IMG/VR virus record: IMGVR_UViG_3300025087_000067
Span: 1 to 60,805 of that record
DNA length: 60,805 bases
Source of the DNA: a virus
Reading direction: 5' to 3' (one strand)
Shown in pieces: positions 24,501-32,783 of this stretch. The first letter of the stretch is position 1; every line of letters begins with the position of its first letter. A program made the translations under genes and the position numbers. Under the pieces are notes generated by a model. That model was given only the letters and a program-made list of their open reading frames with translations, had not been told where the DNA came from and searched no databases.

Positions 24501-26156
24501 GGAGTGGACCAAGTCAAAAAGTGGATACAAGTTTTACAAAAGTATAATGGTTTATTACGTAAGTCAATCACGACCTGGAGCGTGCAGTTTGGGCTGACGA
24601 ACTTCGAGCGAGACTTTCAGACCGCGATGATTCACTTAGCCGGTGAGATCGACCCCAAGATTGCCAAGGCTGTCGCTAAAGATATTCGTAAAGCCATGCG
24701 TGGTGTATGGCGCAACGTTCGTGATAAATCCACACAGGATGAATGGTCTAAAGCTTATGACGAACTACGAAAACTTGGTGGTGTGACCGGATGGTTTGCT
24801 TACGATAACTTCGAGCAAAAGGTAAAGCGACTTGAAAACGAACTGAAACAATTTAACGAAAGTCCCACAAAGGCCATACCTCGAAAGCTATTAAAGCCGC
24901 TGGGGCAATTGCTTGAAGATTATAACCAGAGTATTGAAAATGCGGTTAGGTTATCGGCATACGTTCATCTGGTAAAAAATGGGTACAGCAAACAGAAAGC
25001 CGCGCAGTATGCAAAAAACGTCACAGTAAACTTTGATAAGAAGGGACTGGCAACCAACACCAGTGGAGCGCTGTATCTCTTTTCTAACGCTGCAATCGGT
25101 GGGGCAATGAGAAGCTTACTGTCTCTTGCAAAACACAAGGGGACCCGAAAGATTGTTGCGGGCATCACGGCCACGGCGTTCCTGTCTACTCTATTGAATC
25201 GCTTGGTTGATGACGATGACGAGTACGATAAGATCACTCCATATAACCGAGATATGAATCTTTTGATTCCTGTGCCTGGCTTGAAGAAGCATGTTGCTAT
25301 ACGGGCTTCATACGGCTACAACGTGTTTAATGCGCTTGGTAACGTCATGGCCGATATGCTGGTTGGTAAAGAAACTGTAATGGGTGGGGCAAAACGTGTT
25401 CTGCGGTCCGTGGATCAGGGATTTAATCCGCTGGGGGCCGGTAGTTTGATACAGACTGTTATTCCCACGATTGGCGACCCATGGGTCCAGATTTTAGAAA
25501 ACAAGAACTTTGCAGGCAACCCAATTTATAAGGAACAGCCTCCCTACCAACCCAAGGTTCCTGATAGCGAACTGTACTTCAAATCGGCCAGAACGCAGAC
25601 AGTCGCGCTAACCAAATGGCTCAACGCTGTCACTGGCGGAAGTGAGAAAGTCAGTAAATTTATTGACATCAATCCAGAGGTATTAGATCACTTGCTGGAT
25701 TCCTATACCGGTGGAGTCGGTAAACTTATGGGTGATACTGTCGATACGTTAGCTACCTTTGCGAAGATGGAGCTGCCCGAAGCGCATAAGGCTCCCATTC
25801 TGCAAGTCATGGTTAAAGGTCCATCGGCCTCGTTCGCACGTAGCCGGGCGCTGGATACGCTGGCGGAATCGGGCCGCACGATCTTCGGCGAGATCGACAC
25901 CCAGCGGTTCCGGGATGATATGAAGTATGCGTTTGAAAAGAAAATTATAACCGCCGAACAGTATTCCAATTACTTGAGGCGATTCACTAAAAACCAAGCT
26001 GAAGCGAAAGCCAGCCTGGGTAAAATCAAGAGCGAGCGCAAACAAGAACGTCCGGCACAGCCTGAGCGCACGGAGCGCCGGGACCGTCCCGAGCGTCCCA
26101 CGAGAAAGATCGGTCTCGGCATGAGGCCGCCCGTTACAATCGGATCGTTTGCATGA
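18528..26156 (+). CDS. Giant polyvalent internal virion protein
   Basis: The ATG at 18528 overlaps the previous stop (TAATG), giving 2542 residues. Parts in order: a Gly/Ala-rich hydrophobic stretch (about 143-240); a coiled coil (440-520); a SAP-like DNA-binding motif (about 605-640, MPRKELNALAKSLGVDSKGN); a Pro-rich linker (663-695); low-complexity linkers; a beta part with AGFVLPDGTLIVV (about 1284); VALHESIGHGGLRG, with His1511-Glu1512 and His1516, like a zinc-protease helix but with three rather than two spacer residues; and a long helical region (about 1700-2345) resembling the large polyvalent-protein domain LPD38. A hydrophobic helix (ATAFLSTLLNRLV) follows and the tail is basic. Such proteins enter the host with the DNA. 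Confidence 0.75.
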   Translation: MPIQAYKNWMLDPEYQQLSIKEQRRILENYFNGKIVDDEFRSLPENEQIAIRNNFLKDHFTPDIEKRLGIEIREPINTKPKDASGQGVVENLAAGFMQGVKAPTASVVGLFDPEVGAEMQRDIQEQHPSEGAAGFVGQSLGSVVPSVLALPAGPAAAAAGLAGYYGASGAGEERIKASEARKAGEDIPTEQEFKAAIGNALIQGGGEAAMGAAYAKLFGAGGKLTGKLLPRTAKGAGLGAVVEGGEESIQQTAQNVLERETGIDPDRGAFEDVPESFLGGAIGGGFLGGAGGVLTPQRQVEDVQQDTAQGMEFAPVGVTAEDMLSGMENATDADLQQALGRAHEALGQDQDNQEKRKAFIAIKREIERRNQPPQPDVLRNQANDLRVQLVKEPDEQKRAGLLDQLTKVEQKLQASGVQRTGIGTPLQTPETVKPDTRPSATSELDVLRQESERLNTELEDSHKRSRGLQEKIAGTTNDHTKRIILIEQLAAEVQEYKSKLARQAGIELRAGELRAAAARKQLPAPPEPALQSAVDPNLITPTRGSMAESQVEAGMVENPLERGGVEASTARARQQRTVSQPSAPALEAIDLATDYGVRAETEAKINSMPRKELNALAKSLGVDSKGNVGELRQRLLKRGVDPAVLGIDRDAIRQKVEDALNNRKPPPPPAGPAGPSGPAPTKPKGPAPVSPSPQGTLNDAKSALEQSDLQRTGISNISGSEYFAVDRDYADRPDYPRLRVSDHATTGRGQSAAIEVGDHQDADFGLNEIPQAIERLKQLHEQWREENGFNEEKDDVTTNHIEDGETQGTKRVLVKDSDGKVLGERIVVVNGIPLSKRDALYKNALREINQEIKSKTPVTQETINDTQNQEGVRGAVPRGQEPGRSVQDQGPSREAPAPSGVLQAPGQGEVGEGTVSRTPETTQRKPRATKPGKPLHDMKFSTWLADALYRITGKRGSKIGLPAPNVLGSHEFWAHTDILDRYKHNDANARNRRKGELFISPARIREFTGLSPSQAKRNGDVDIQRIYDEFRADFPGFFPNVESEQNYGTDYEREAIKAFMDILKSSAPTILDAAKQNRVTILDESMLADELLAKHQSEEEAEFEAWLDEHPEARKRIEDEKAKRSRAESLSEEEAAKEGAINEALEALQSEGYPADAIDRDTVEILVDYGYTTDEIFESFARDQGELDASLNPDEFEDAFSQAVDAFLEEKASPKPVKPQQETPEHLEPPDAKGNQQSTFVDYEEDDKGLLGGLFSRTKPVAAETILQEAKDTLGTTEKLTEAGFVLPDGTLIVVPQRGGKKSWYTAGHKWIASLIPSLQDRVSALTDFMEAGAIRIDYQPGGGSTIEIRGVPTAKQQAVLTRMIEGSKGAIPVDMIRTLPDGSLDMYSGWYTDSKTLAADAKSFASGRLKMTGSLIQQFHQSDGTHWAGRRNKVQGMGVLKTARAVAPLGYELEVVKTINDLPPRMRKRAAKLSRDGFNIEGAYDPETGVAYLVASNISSAKRAVEVALHESIGHGGLRGALRGKLNTFLSRMALSKEYRDKIKSLSKELKIDRLEAAEEFFAKSVEDGTIDQSWWSKFVGAFRAALRGIGIELEFTSQDLKRLVRMAHKAAQLRGDTRTSGARFSATKPATEYDRLYNGLLEGGATPDEAARWVEEMGVTKDTPLSKPAEATETTGFSIPEQTALQKLGQTFWNKFNRLEQIQDIIGKVAEDQDAVMANELLPGRSGNEILDFSKKVIDPILKRLAHAKLTLDDLGVFLYAKHAKERNEHIERKWADIEKIPKKYREIIDVIRTQGSGMTNEEAQAILDLYKDDKVIQELAKEVWAYEQKNRDRRLDAGLLTEEEHHVLSTMFDFYVPLKRDKNGKSRMRTGKGLSVSGPEIIQAWGRTTPAQNPFVQSTLDTVEAIVRSEKNQAIESLAKLIEANPNEDLWTIHEQKYIPYYNEGGEFQGTHPSHIINENQDVEFKRNGKQFIIKIHDEALVRAYKNLGVDQVKKWIQVLQKYNGLLRKSITTWSVQFGLTNFERDFQTAMIHLAGEIDPKIAKAVAKDIRKAMRGVWRNVRDKSTQDEWSKAYDELRKLGGVTGWFAYDNFEQKVKRLENELKQFNESPTKAIPRKLLKPLGQLLEDYNQSIENAVRLSAYVHLVKNGYSKQKAAQYAKNVTVNFDKKGLATNTSGALYLFSNAAIGGAMRSLLSLAKHKGTRKIVAGITATAFLSTLLNRLVDDDDEYDKITPYNRDMNLLIPVPGLKKHVAIRASYGYNVFNALGNVMADMLVGKETVMGGAKRVLRSVDQGFNPLGAGSLIQTVIPTIGDPWVQILENKNFAGNPIYKEQPPYQPKVPDSELYFKSARTQTVALTKWLNAVTGGSEKVSKFIDINPEVLDHLLDSYTGGVGKLMGDTVDTLATFAKMELPEAHKAPILQVMVKGPSASFARSRALDTLAESGRTIFGEIDTQRFRDDMKYAFEKKIITAEQYSNYLRRFTKNQAEAKASLGKIKSERKQERPAQPERTERRDRPERPTRKIGLGMRPPVTIGSFA
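21118..21258 (+). CDS. Nested 46-residue protein, out of frame in the giant gene
   Basis: An ATG seven bases after AGGAG opens a +1-frame ORF ending in TAG. The basic product reads MIRKTKRGYVVQSREG, then KNLGGPYKTRDQAEKRLRQV and EYFKHRDKGK. That is the pattern I know from a widespread family of tiny phage and bacterial proteins (YVV-SE-GK-LG-YKT-EAEKRLRQVE-FKH). In the giant protein's own frame this stretch is a low-complexity Gln/Pro/Gly linker, which suits double coding. Function is unknown. Confidence 0.6.
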   Translation: MIRKTKRGYVVQSREGKNLGGPYKTRDQAEKRLRQVEYFKHRDKGK

Positions 26157-26162
26157 GAGGTC

Positions 26163-27482
26163 ATGATGGCTGATACCAATATCACCGCACGTTTTGTCCC
26201 GAATCCCGTCCCACAGTTCTTTGCCACTGACGGCACTCCAGCCGCGGGGTATAAACTGTACCATTTCAATACGGGGTTGACGACCGACAAAGATATTTGG
26301 ACCGAGGAAGTCGATACCAGCGATGAGGCTCACAAGCACGCGCAGCCGATTGTCCTGAACTCCCGTGGGGAGGTTCCGGGCGGCATGTTCGGGACCGGGA
26401 AATACACGTTCGTGCTCATCCCCCCCACTGGCCCAGCAGATGATGATTACAGCGACGCGATCTGGACGATCAACGATGTTGATGCCGTTACGATCCAGGA
26501 CTACGTCAGGGAGACGATCTTCGCCTGTGCGGACGCCGCTGCGGTTCGATCCGCTCTCGGCTTAAACGATGCCGCGCTTTTGGATGACGTGCAGGGCGAG
26601 GCTGGCAATGTCGTGGTCTACGATGAGAATGGGCGATACCCGGCAGAGGATGGGCGGAATATCGAGAATGTGGTCACGGTCGTTAGTGGTACTTGGACTC
26701 CGACGCCGCCTTTGCCACGATCCTATTTGGCGGGATTGAAGATCACGCGGGCGAGTGCTGTGTCTATTACCGTTGAGGTCGGGGTCTGCCGTGACGTCGA
26801 TGATGGCGCAAACATTGAAGTGACGACCCCGATCACGAAATTAACGAATGCCGTGTTTGCCGAGGGGAATAATGCGGGAGGAACATTGGGTGGGGCGGCA
26901 GGTGCGGATACCTGGTACCACGTGTTCCTGATTAAAAAGAGTTCCGACGGTACGGTCGATGTTGTTTTCTCCAGTAATGCGACACTTCCGACGCCACCAA
27001 CGGGATTCGACATCAAGCGCCGGATCGGCGCGTTCATGACCGACGCCACGCCAGAAGTGCTGGATTTCACACAACGCGGGGATTATTTTTGGTTTAATGC
27101 GATTCAGGAAGACGAATCCGCAAAAAGTGTTGGTACTAGCGACACGACAATCACGCTAGATTTTGTTCCAACAACCGTATTGTGTGATGCCATATTAAAT
27201 GTACTGCTAGATAAAACTGCGTCTGCTGATATATCTTTAATGGTGTTTCCAACCACGATGACTGCCGAGACGCCATCTGGAATTTCGACTACTGCACCTG
27301 ATGCCCATGTATCGCCTGGATTCACCTTTAGTTCGGATACAACTGGAGATCAGCCATGCGGAGGACAAATTATTATTCCATTAAATTCCAGTAAGCAATT
27401 TACTGTCCGTGCATCTGAAGCGAGTTGTTATTTTTATGTCTGGACACTCGGCTGGATCGACCGCCGGGGCCGGGACGATTGA
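26163..27482 (+). CDS. Tail fibre/spike-type protein
   Basis: A 439-residue protein behind GAGAGG. The N-terminus has the head-binding pattern of podovirus tail proteins (NPVPQFFATDGTPAAGYKLY, then LNSRGEVPGGMF and YTFVLIPPTGPADDDY). The rest is beta-rich and Thr/Val-rich with a C-terminal domain. It follows the ejection genes and is the best receptor-binding candidate. No enzymatic motif is seen. Confidence 0.7.
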   Translation: MMADTNITARFVPNPVPQFFATDGTPAAGYKLYHFNTGLTTDKDIWTEEVDTSDEAHKHAQPIVLNSRGEVPGGMFGTGKYTFVLIPPTGPADDDYSDAIWTINDVDAVTIQDYVRETIFACADAAAVRSALGLNDAALLDDVQGEAGNVVVYDENGRYPAEDGRNIENVVTVVSGTWTPTPPLPRSYLAGLKITRASAVSITVEVGVCRDVDDGANIEVTTPITKLTNAVFAEGNNAGGTLGGAAGADTWYHVFLIKKSSDGTVDVVFSSNATLPTPPTGFDIKRRIGAFMTDATPEVLDFTQRGDYFWFNAIQEDESAKSVGTSDTTITLDFVPTTVLCDAILNVLLDKTASADISLMVFPTTMTAETPSGISTTAPDAHVSPGFTFSSDTTGDQPCGGQIIIPLNSSKQFTVRASEASCYFYVWTLGWIDRRGRDD

Positions 27483-27494
27483 GGAATTATCAAA

Positions 27495-28310
27495 ATGAGA
27501 ATCTTCAATGCCTTACTGATCCTGCTTCTTACTACCGGACTGTCGTTCGCGCAGATCCTCAAGATTGATGACGCGACGACGGCTGAGGGGGTGGATGGGA
27601 CAGAAAACATCCCAATCTCGAAACTCCCGGCAGGCGGGAACAAGCGGGTGCCGCGTAAGATGACGCCCCAGCAGATTCTCGATGCGGGACTCGACGCCAC
27701 ATTCGGCGATCTCGATCTCCAGGATCTTACCGTTGCGGGGCTCCCGTATAACGCCACTTATTTTACCGAGTTAATCAATGGATCGACCACAACGCTTCAT
27801 GCTCACGATTTCAGGTCCCAGGTTGAGGCTGATGTTACTTCTTATGTCGATTCACTTAACTTGAGTTCTTTGTACGTCCAACGATGGTTAATACTTCCGG
27901 GAGTCTCTACCTTCACGGGGGTGCTGAACGACAGTACGCAGCGGATCAAATACGCCTGGCTTTCGATCTATGGCCGGGAATTCGATTACGACGATCTGTC
28001 AAAACCGCGAGCCTCTAACGACTCGGTCTTCCAGGCGCTGGGGCCGGGCAATGGTACGCATTTCGGGGTCCAGGTCTCGATGGATTACCCATGGTTGAGT
28101 ACCGACGCATCGACACGTCAAACCCTGGGGCAACCCGAGTATATTCTGGCTACCCTGATCTATGCGCTACAAGGTGCTGGTGAACCGGATTACGGGACGG
28201 TATTCTGGCTGTCGTCCCTATCGACAATCACGGTATCCGGTAGTACTATCGAGGTTGATAACATGCAGCCCTTTACATTCTGGAGCCAGGAAACGATGAG
28301 GTTGTACTGA
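27495..28310 (+). CDS. Signal-peptide protein, 271 residues, fibre-like
   Basis: The N-terminus MRIFNALLILLLTTGLSFA is a clear signal peptide with likely cleavage before QILKIDD. The mature part includes a segment with GLDATFGDLDLQDLTVAGLP, like fibre-core repeats, then a Tyr/Trp/Ser-rich beta domain. It is coupled to the next signal-peptide gene (ATGA). A secreted or periplasmic fibre-like protein is unusual in a phage tail region. Confidence 0.6.
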   Translation: MRIFNALLILLLTTGLSFAQILKIDDATTAEGVDGTENIPISKLPAGGNKRVPRKMTPQQILDAGLDATFGDLDLQDLTVAGLPYNATYFTELINGSTTTLHAHDFRSQVEADVTSYVDSLNLSSLYVQRWLILPGVSTFTGVLNDSTQRIKYAWLSIYGREFDYDDLSKPRASNDSVFQALGPGNGTHFGVQVSMDYPWLSTDASTRQTLGQPEYILATLIYALQGAGEPDYGTVFWLSSLSTITVSGSTIEVDNMQPFTFWSQETMRLY

Positions 28311-28654
28311 TGAAAAATCCATTACTACGCATTTTATTCCAATATCTGCTCGTGCTCTGTGTATGGGACGTTCTCGCTGTCGCGGTTTTTGCCGACGAAC
28401 CCACGACCATCGTACGCCATCGCGGCAAGGCCGGACTGGCGGAGCGTGTTGAGTCGAAAGGCAAGAGCGCGAAGGAAAACACGGTGCGCGTCCGCTTTGG
28501 CAAGACTATCGGCGACGTGGTGATTCAGGAGCGAGTGGTGGTGAAGGGCGTGGATGTTTTCGAGTCCAAGCCGACGAAAGAACGAAAAGAAACGGCGAAA
28601 GAGCGACCGCAACCGGCGAGCGTTAAGCCTCTGAAAGCGAAGGTGCCAAAATGA
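28310..28654 (+). CDS. Small exported basic protein
   Basis: A 114-residue protein with a long hydrophobic N-terminus (LLRILFQYLLVLCVWDVLAV) and likely cleavage after VFA. The mature part is strongly basic (RHRGKAG, ESKPTKERKETAKERPQ). It could bind nucleic acid or an anionic cell surface after export. No family is recognised. The ATGA overlaps on both sides support translation. Confidence 0.55.
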   Translation: MKNPLLRILFQYLLVLCVWDVLAVAVFADEPTTIVRHRGKAGLAERVESKGKSAKENTVRVRFGKTIGDVVIQERVVVKGVDVFESKPTKERKETAKERPQPASVKPLKAKVPK

Positions 28655-28869
28655 ATATCAATGGAGACCTTATATATATTCAGGACTCAGCCCAGCCCTT
28701 GTTGGATTCACCGTCTGAAACTCTCACCAACCTTACGAAGGGATTCAACCGGCGGGAAAGGCGGCTGTCCGAGCGAGGGCGTGAAATTATATCAGACTGC
28801 AAGGGTTCTACTGAGTTTGCACCAAGACCAAGTAGACCGCGATGCAGGAAAGCGAAGGTGGGGCGATGA
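28651..28869 (+). CDS. Hypothetical basic protein, 72 residues
   Basis: This ORF overlaps the genes on both sides by four bases (ATGA at 28651 and at 28866). The product is Arg-rich near residues 33-45 (FNRRERRLSERGREI). No family is recognised. The coupling is the main support, because other frames in this stretch are also open. Confidence 0.4.
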   Translation: MNINGDLIYIQDSAQPLLDSPSETLTNLTKGFNRRERRLSERGREIISDCKGSTEFAPRPSRPRCRKAKVGR

Positions 28870-28874
28870 AACCA
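28835..28874 (+). repeat. Duplicated 40-bp leader, copy 2
   Basis: The second copy of the leader at 2284-2323 (36 of 40 bases identical), again holding the ribosome site and the GCGATGAAA start of a small gene. Confidence 0.8.
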
Positions 28875-29042
28875 ATAGCAACATTAATTATCCACGGACT
28901 TCCTGAGATGAAGAAGTCCGAACTAAAACGTTTACTGATTTGGCTTTCTACGCAAGCTGAAGCAGTTGTATCGAACCCAAAGGAGTATAACAGGCGCTAT
29001 ACGGCGCAGTTGCACCACAGTAAAGCGCAGGTGAGCCGATGA
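28866..29042 (+). CDS. Small paralogous protein, 58 residues
   Basis: The ATG at 28866 is preferred over the upstream ATG at 28842 because the ribosome site AAGGTGGGGC lies just before it and is conserved in the duplicated leader. The product (IATLIIHGLPEMKKSELKRL, then YNRRYTAQLHHSK) resembles that of 2410-2598. Its stop overlaps the next start. Function unknown. Confidence 0.6.
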   Translation: MKPIATLIIHGLPEMKKSELKRLLIWLSTQAEAVVSNPKEYNRRYTAQLHHSKAQVSR

Positions 29043-31834
29043 CCAATCGAACCATAATTTTATTTGTTTTTACAATTTTATTTGCATTAGCCACGCTGGT
29101 GCATGAGGTCTCAGCCGCTCCCGTCCTGCTCGAATCCCAAACGATCAACAACGGCGATGGCACAAAAACTTTTATGACCAGATCTGGCGGATGGTGGCGC
29201 GATGATTCCGGTGCTATCCATGAGACCGTGAGCGAGTTAATAGCAAGCGACGGCGTGTGGGACATTGAGAACATCAGTGCCCCGCACAAAGTCTTTGCGG
29301 CCACGGACGAACCGCGTTGGCGAGTCGATCCCCCGGCAGGTGAAGCCGCTGGGATGGAGATCGCATTCAGCACTGTATCACTCTATTTATTCGACGAGGT
29401 CAATGGCGATGTCGAGAAAACAATCCCATGGACGAGAGCCGGATTGGCCACTACCTACGACGGGACAACCATTAACTATCCTCTGTTTGCAGATACCAAC
29501 TTGTATGTCCTTTCGACTCCCGAAGGATATAAAACAAACTTCTTTGTTGGAGCACCATCCGCAATTCCATCTCCAACCAGCGCAGAGTACTTTGGACCTG
29601 CTGTAGATGTCTCAGATGTTTATTTTGCGATTCGTTACTCGGTATCGAAGTGGCCAGAATCCGCGATGCTCGTAGATGGTGAGCCGTTCGGACCTGGTTC
29701 CATCACGGATGGATATAGCGCCACATTTGGCAATGATCTCTGGATGCTGCCAACCAAAGCCTACCGAAATGTCGAAGGCTTCACTGGTGAGTCGTGGCGT
29801 GATGCAGAGGACGAATCATACGTTTACTATGTATTCGATCGACTGGCTCAAGAGATTCTTGTCCTCGCGCCCTACACGCTGTTTGTAGGCGCTCAGAATG
29901 TAGTCATTGATCCAACGACCTGGACCAGTGGGCAGACGAGCGCTGATGATATGAATGCCTTGAATAGCAACACCACCACGACAAATTACGGAACAGGGGC
30001 TTGGTATGTTGGGTACAATGCATCGGGGCATGAGTGGATAGGGTTGTGTAGATTTTCATCTGTCCCAACGCATTCATACGTTGAGGATGTATCGGCAACA
30101 TTGATATTGAAATATCTAAGTCAGGCTGATACCAGTACGCCTAGTTATCGGTTGAATAGATTGTTGAGGGATTGGTCAGAAACCACATCGACCTGGAACA
30201 TCTATTCAACAGGTAATAACTGGGGTACGGCTGGAGCAAAAAATTCAACGACAGATTATGATGGTGCGGTTTCTAAAACAGGTACGTTTGGAAATGCCAC
30301 GAACTTTGAATTATCAGATGATGCTACGTTCAATGGAATTGTAGAGGGGTGGTTAAATGGGACATACACCAATAATGGATTTGTTATGGCAAACACGTCT
30401 GGTGGCACGAATAATTACAAGAATTTTGGGGCCGACGATGACGCAACATCAACGAATCGCCCTTATTTATCAATCACGTATCGGCGTGGTGCGGGCCTTG
30501 CACAATTTCCTGCCTCAACCAATTTGGACGTTGTAGGAGGATCGCTTGGTTGCAGCATCGTGCTCGATAGTACAACCACTTATTATACTGTTGCCGAAAT
30601 TGCCGATAATGTTTCGGCAACAGTCATAGCATACGATGGTACAGAGTCTCTGGTTGGGGATGGCGCCGATGCGGATTATGCATGGACGGGGCAGTTTGAG
30701 GCAGCGACGATTGCATCAGGCACACAGTATTTTTTGGTCTCCGATATTACGATCAGTGACATTGTATCAGTAGTGCTATCGAACGTTGGTGATATCACAG
30801 AGGACCGTATGTTTGCTATTTCACCAGGTGGCGGGGGCGCAGTCGATCTATCTACGGTAGCTAAAACAACGGAACTAACCGCGGTGCACGATGCGATCCA
30901 ATCCGTCACCACTGATGGCACGTGGGGACTGCCGGCAATCGCTACCCTGGTAGGCAACGCCAGCACGGCGCTAACAGACTGGACTCGATACCAACCGCAG
31001 TCAACTAAGTATCCAATCGTGTGCTATCCCACTGATACCGACATCGGCACGCTGTTTGTGCCCGAGGGCGTGTACTTGCAAGAGGACGCAAGCCTGGAAC
31101 TGCTCGCCTCATTCTCCGCCGATGCCGCTACGCCGGATATGGAAATCAGTGTCAGGAACGATGCGGGAAACGCATTAATTTCATTCAATGCCCGTGATGC
31201 CTATCACGCCGGATCGTGGTCATTCAGCCGTGAGTCCCTGGCGCAGATCGACTCGACGACGCGCTACATCCTGAGAATGCGTTACGAGATTCCATCATCG
31301 GCCTTGACCGCCAGCGGGACCGGAGCCCTGCACGTGATTGGGACGTACCGGAATCCGATGTACGGGACACAGCCGATCAACAACACGGTAGCGATGTACT
31401 CGAAGCAGCTGGAGGGTTCGGAACTCGATGCGGTCCAGGCCTCCATTACCGCCGTCGATGTATCCCTGGCTAGCCTGGATACCGAGATCAATAAGATTAA
31501 CCCGTCGAGCTCGGTAATTTATATGGCGTCCGGTGTGGAGATTCGCGGCGCGACCTGGACGGGTACGCGCTACGAAGCCGCACCGGGGTACTGCAACGTG
31601 GTTACCGGGTGTCCTGCGGTGATCCAGAAGACTTTGGACGATGGTACAAAATGGAATCTGTTCCTGCACTATGAGGAAACGAACCTGAACGTCCCGGTCC
31701 CCGTGGCGTTCGTGGAGGATGGGGCCTGGACGGTGAGCGCCGGAAAAGTTACGGCGGCCAATGCGACCGATGCCGTCCGGGCGACGGGGCAATCGGAAGA
31801 CGTGCTCTGGTACACGGAAGTGAGCGGATTCTAA
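29039..31834 (+). CDS. Large exported protein with DNRLRE-like module
   Basis: A 931-residue protein with a signal peptide (IILFVFTILFALATLVHEVSA). Residues about 295-480 match the DNRLRE/CBM96-type beta module of secreted bacterial proteins: YGTGAWYVGYN, CRFSSVPTHSYVEDVSATL, RLNRLLRDWSETTSTWN, GIVEGWLNGTYTNNGFVM and RPYLSITYRR. The C-terminal half is fibre-like, beta-rich and Ser/Thr-rich. It is probably a cell-surface or secreted polysaccharide-binding protein, or a virion fibre with an export signal. Confidence 0.65.
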   Translation: MTNRTIILFVFTILFALATLVHEVSAAPVLLESQTINNGDGTKTFMTRSGGWWRDDSGAIHETVSELIASDGVWDIENISAPHKVFAATDEPRWRVDPPAGEAAGMEIAFSTVSLYLFDEVNGDVEKTIPWTRAGLATTYDGTTINYPLFADTNLYVLSTPEGYKTNFFVGAPSAIPSPTSAEYFGPAVDVSDVYFAIRYSVSKWPESAMLVDGEPFGPGSITDGYSATFGNDLWMLPTKAYRNVEGFTGESWRDAEDESYVYYVFDRLAQEILVLAPYTLFVGAQNVVIDPTTWTSGQTSADDMNALNSNTTTTNYGTGAWYVGYNASGHEWIGLCRFSSVPTHSYVEDVSATLILKYLSQADTSTPSYRLNRLLRDWSETTSTWNIYSTGNNWGTAGAKNSTTDYDGAVSKTGTFGNATNFELSDDATFNGIVEGWLNGTYTNNGFVMANTSGGTNNYKNFGADDDATSTNRPYLSITYRRGAGLAQFPASTNLDVVGGSLGCSIVLDSTTTYYTVAEIADNVSATVIAYDGTESLVGDGADADYAWTGQFEAATIASGTQYFLVSDITISDIVSVVLSNVGDITEDRMFAISPGGGGAVDLSTVAKTTELTAVHDAIQSVTTDGTWGLPAIATLVGNASTALTDWTRYQPQSTKYPIVCYPTDTDIGTLFVPEGVYLQEDASLELLASFSADAATPDMEISVRNDAGNALISFNARDAYHAGSWSFSRESLAQIDSTTRYILRMRYEIPSSALTASGTGALHVIGTYRNPMYGTQPINNTVAMYSKQLEGSELDAVQASITAVDVSLASLDTEINKINPSSSVIYMASGVEIRGATWTGTRYEAAPGYCNVVTGCPAVIQKTLDDGTKWNLFLHYEETNLNVPVPVAFVEDGAWTVSAGKVTAANATDAVRATGQSEDVLWYTEVSGF

Positions 31835-31846
31835 TCCCGCATGTGA

Positions 31847-32152
31847 ATGGATAAGAAAATGAATGCTGTGGGAAACCGTCGGTCTACGGATAAAAGCGGT
31901 TCAATGATCCGCGAGTGGATCAAAGTGCTGTGGCCGATTATTCTCGTCGGAGCGGCAGCCTATCACTGGATGGGCAGTACCGAGGAACGCCTGACAAATA
32001 TCGGGTTACAGGTCAACGATATCAGTAAACGGCAGATCGAGTTCCTGACCAGTATCGAGCGCTTGAAGACCGATGTCGAGTACCTGAAGAACGATACGGT
32101 ACGGCGTGGAGAGAAATCTGAATTTCAAGCGGATATATCTCCGAAAGGGTAA
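31847..32152 (+). CDS. Membrane protein with coiled coil, holin-like
   Basis: A 101-residue protein with one membrane segment (about residues 27-43, VLWPIILVGAAAYHWMG) and a following coiled coil (RLTNIGLQVNDISKRQIEFL). The layout fits small phage membrane proteins of the haemolysin-XhlA or holin-accessory kind. The call is from topology only. Confidence 0.45.
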   Translation: MDKKMNAVGNRRSTDKSGSMIREWIKVLWPIILVGAAAYHWMGSTEERLTNIGLQVNDISKRQIEFLTSIERLKTDVEYLKNDTVRRGEKSEFQADISPKG

Positions 32153-32634
32153 TGGTAATGAAACAGAGCGTCGCGCTTATCGGCATTCTCGGGTTTGCGG
32201 TCTTCTTGATTGCGGCCAACGAGCAGGTCGAGGCACAGTGGAAAAAGCTCTTCTGGTCGGTCGATGGCAATCTCGGCGGGTACGGTGGGCTTCGCGAAGG
32301 GCGGGACGATATTGACTACAACTTCGGCGGGGATGCCGTGCCGTATTTCAAAGCCTATCAGTTTGGCGAAGTTGAGTCCTCGACGGATGCCATTCAATCC
32401 GCGAGTTTGGAGACGCCGATACTGTTCGTGCCATCCGATTCATTCATCGGATCGGCGACCCCCGATTTCTGCAACCAGTTCGGTCTCTCGGCGGTGGTGA
32501 CGGCCTCCACGACGGACCCGGTGGATATCGAGTCCTGGCCTACGGTGCCGCCGCGCCTGGTGCTCCTGGTCCCTGGAGACGAACCGGCTTACTATCTGGT
32601 GTCGTGCGTCACGGAATACGAGGTGGGGCTGTAA
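32152..32634 (+). CDS. Signal-peptide protein, 160 residues
   Basis: Start at 32152 (ATG GTA ATG) or 32158. The N-terminus KQSVALIGILGFAVFLIAAN is a signal peptide with possible cleavage after VEA. The mature protein is acidic, with two Cys that could form a disulfide. It is coupled to neighbours by TAATG overlaps. No family is recognised. Confidence 0.5.
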   Translation: MVMKQSVALIGILGFAVFLIAANEQVEAQWKKLFWSVDGNLGGYGGLREGRDDIDYNFGGDAVPYFKAYQFGEVESSTDAIQSASLETPILFVPSDSFIGSATPDFCNQFGLSAVVTASTTDPVDIESWPTVPPRLVLLVPGDEPAYYLVSCVTEYEVGL

Positions 32635-32783
32635 TGGACGCAGTTCCGGCGGACGAGCGGCTACAGGATATCCGCGACCTTGCGGTTGAGGTCGAAACCG
32701 AAGTGCGCGAACCGGATGCGCCGATCCCGCCTCCCGATGATGGGCCAGCCGAGACCGTCCCGCCTAACCCGGTATCCCCATGA
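32634..32783 (+). CDS. Small acidic Pro-rich protein, 49 residues
   Basis: It starts at the ATG overlapping the previous stop (TAATG) and ends overlapping the next start (ATGA). The peptide is acidic and Pro-rich (EPDAPIPPPDDGPAETVPP). The two overlaps suggest it is translated; no family is known. Confidence 0.45.
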   Translation: MDAVPADERLQDIRDLAVEVETEVREPDAPIPPPDDGPAETVPPNPVSP

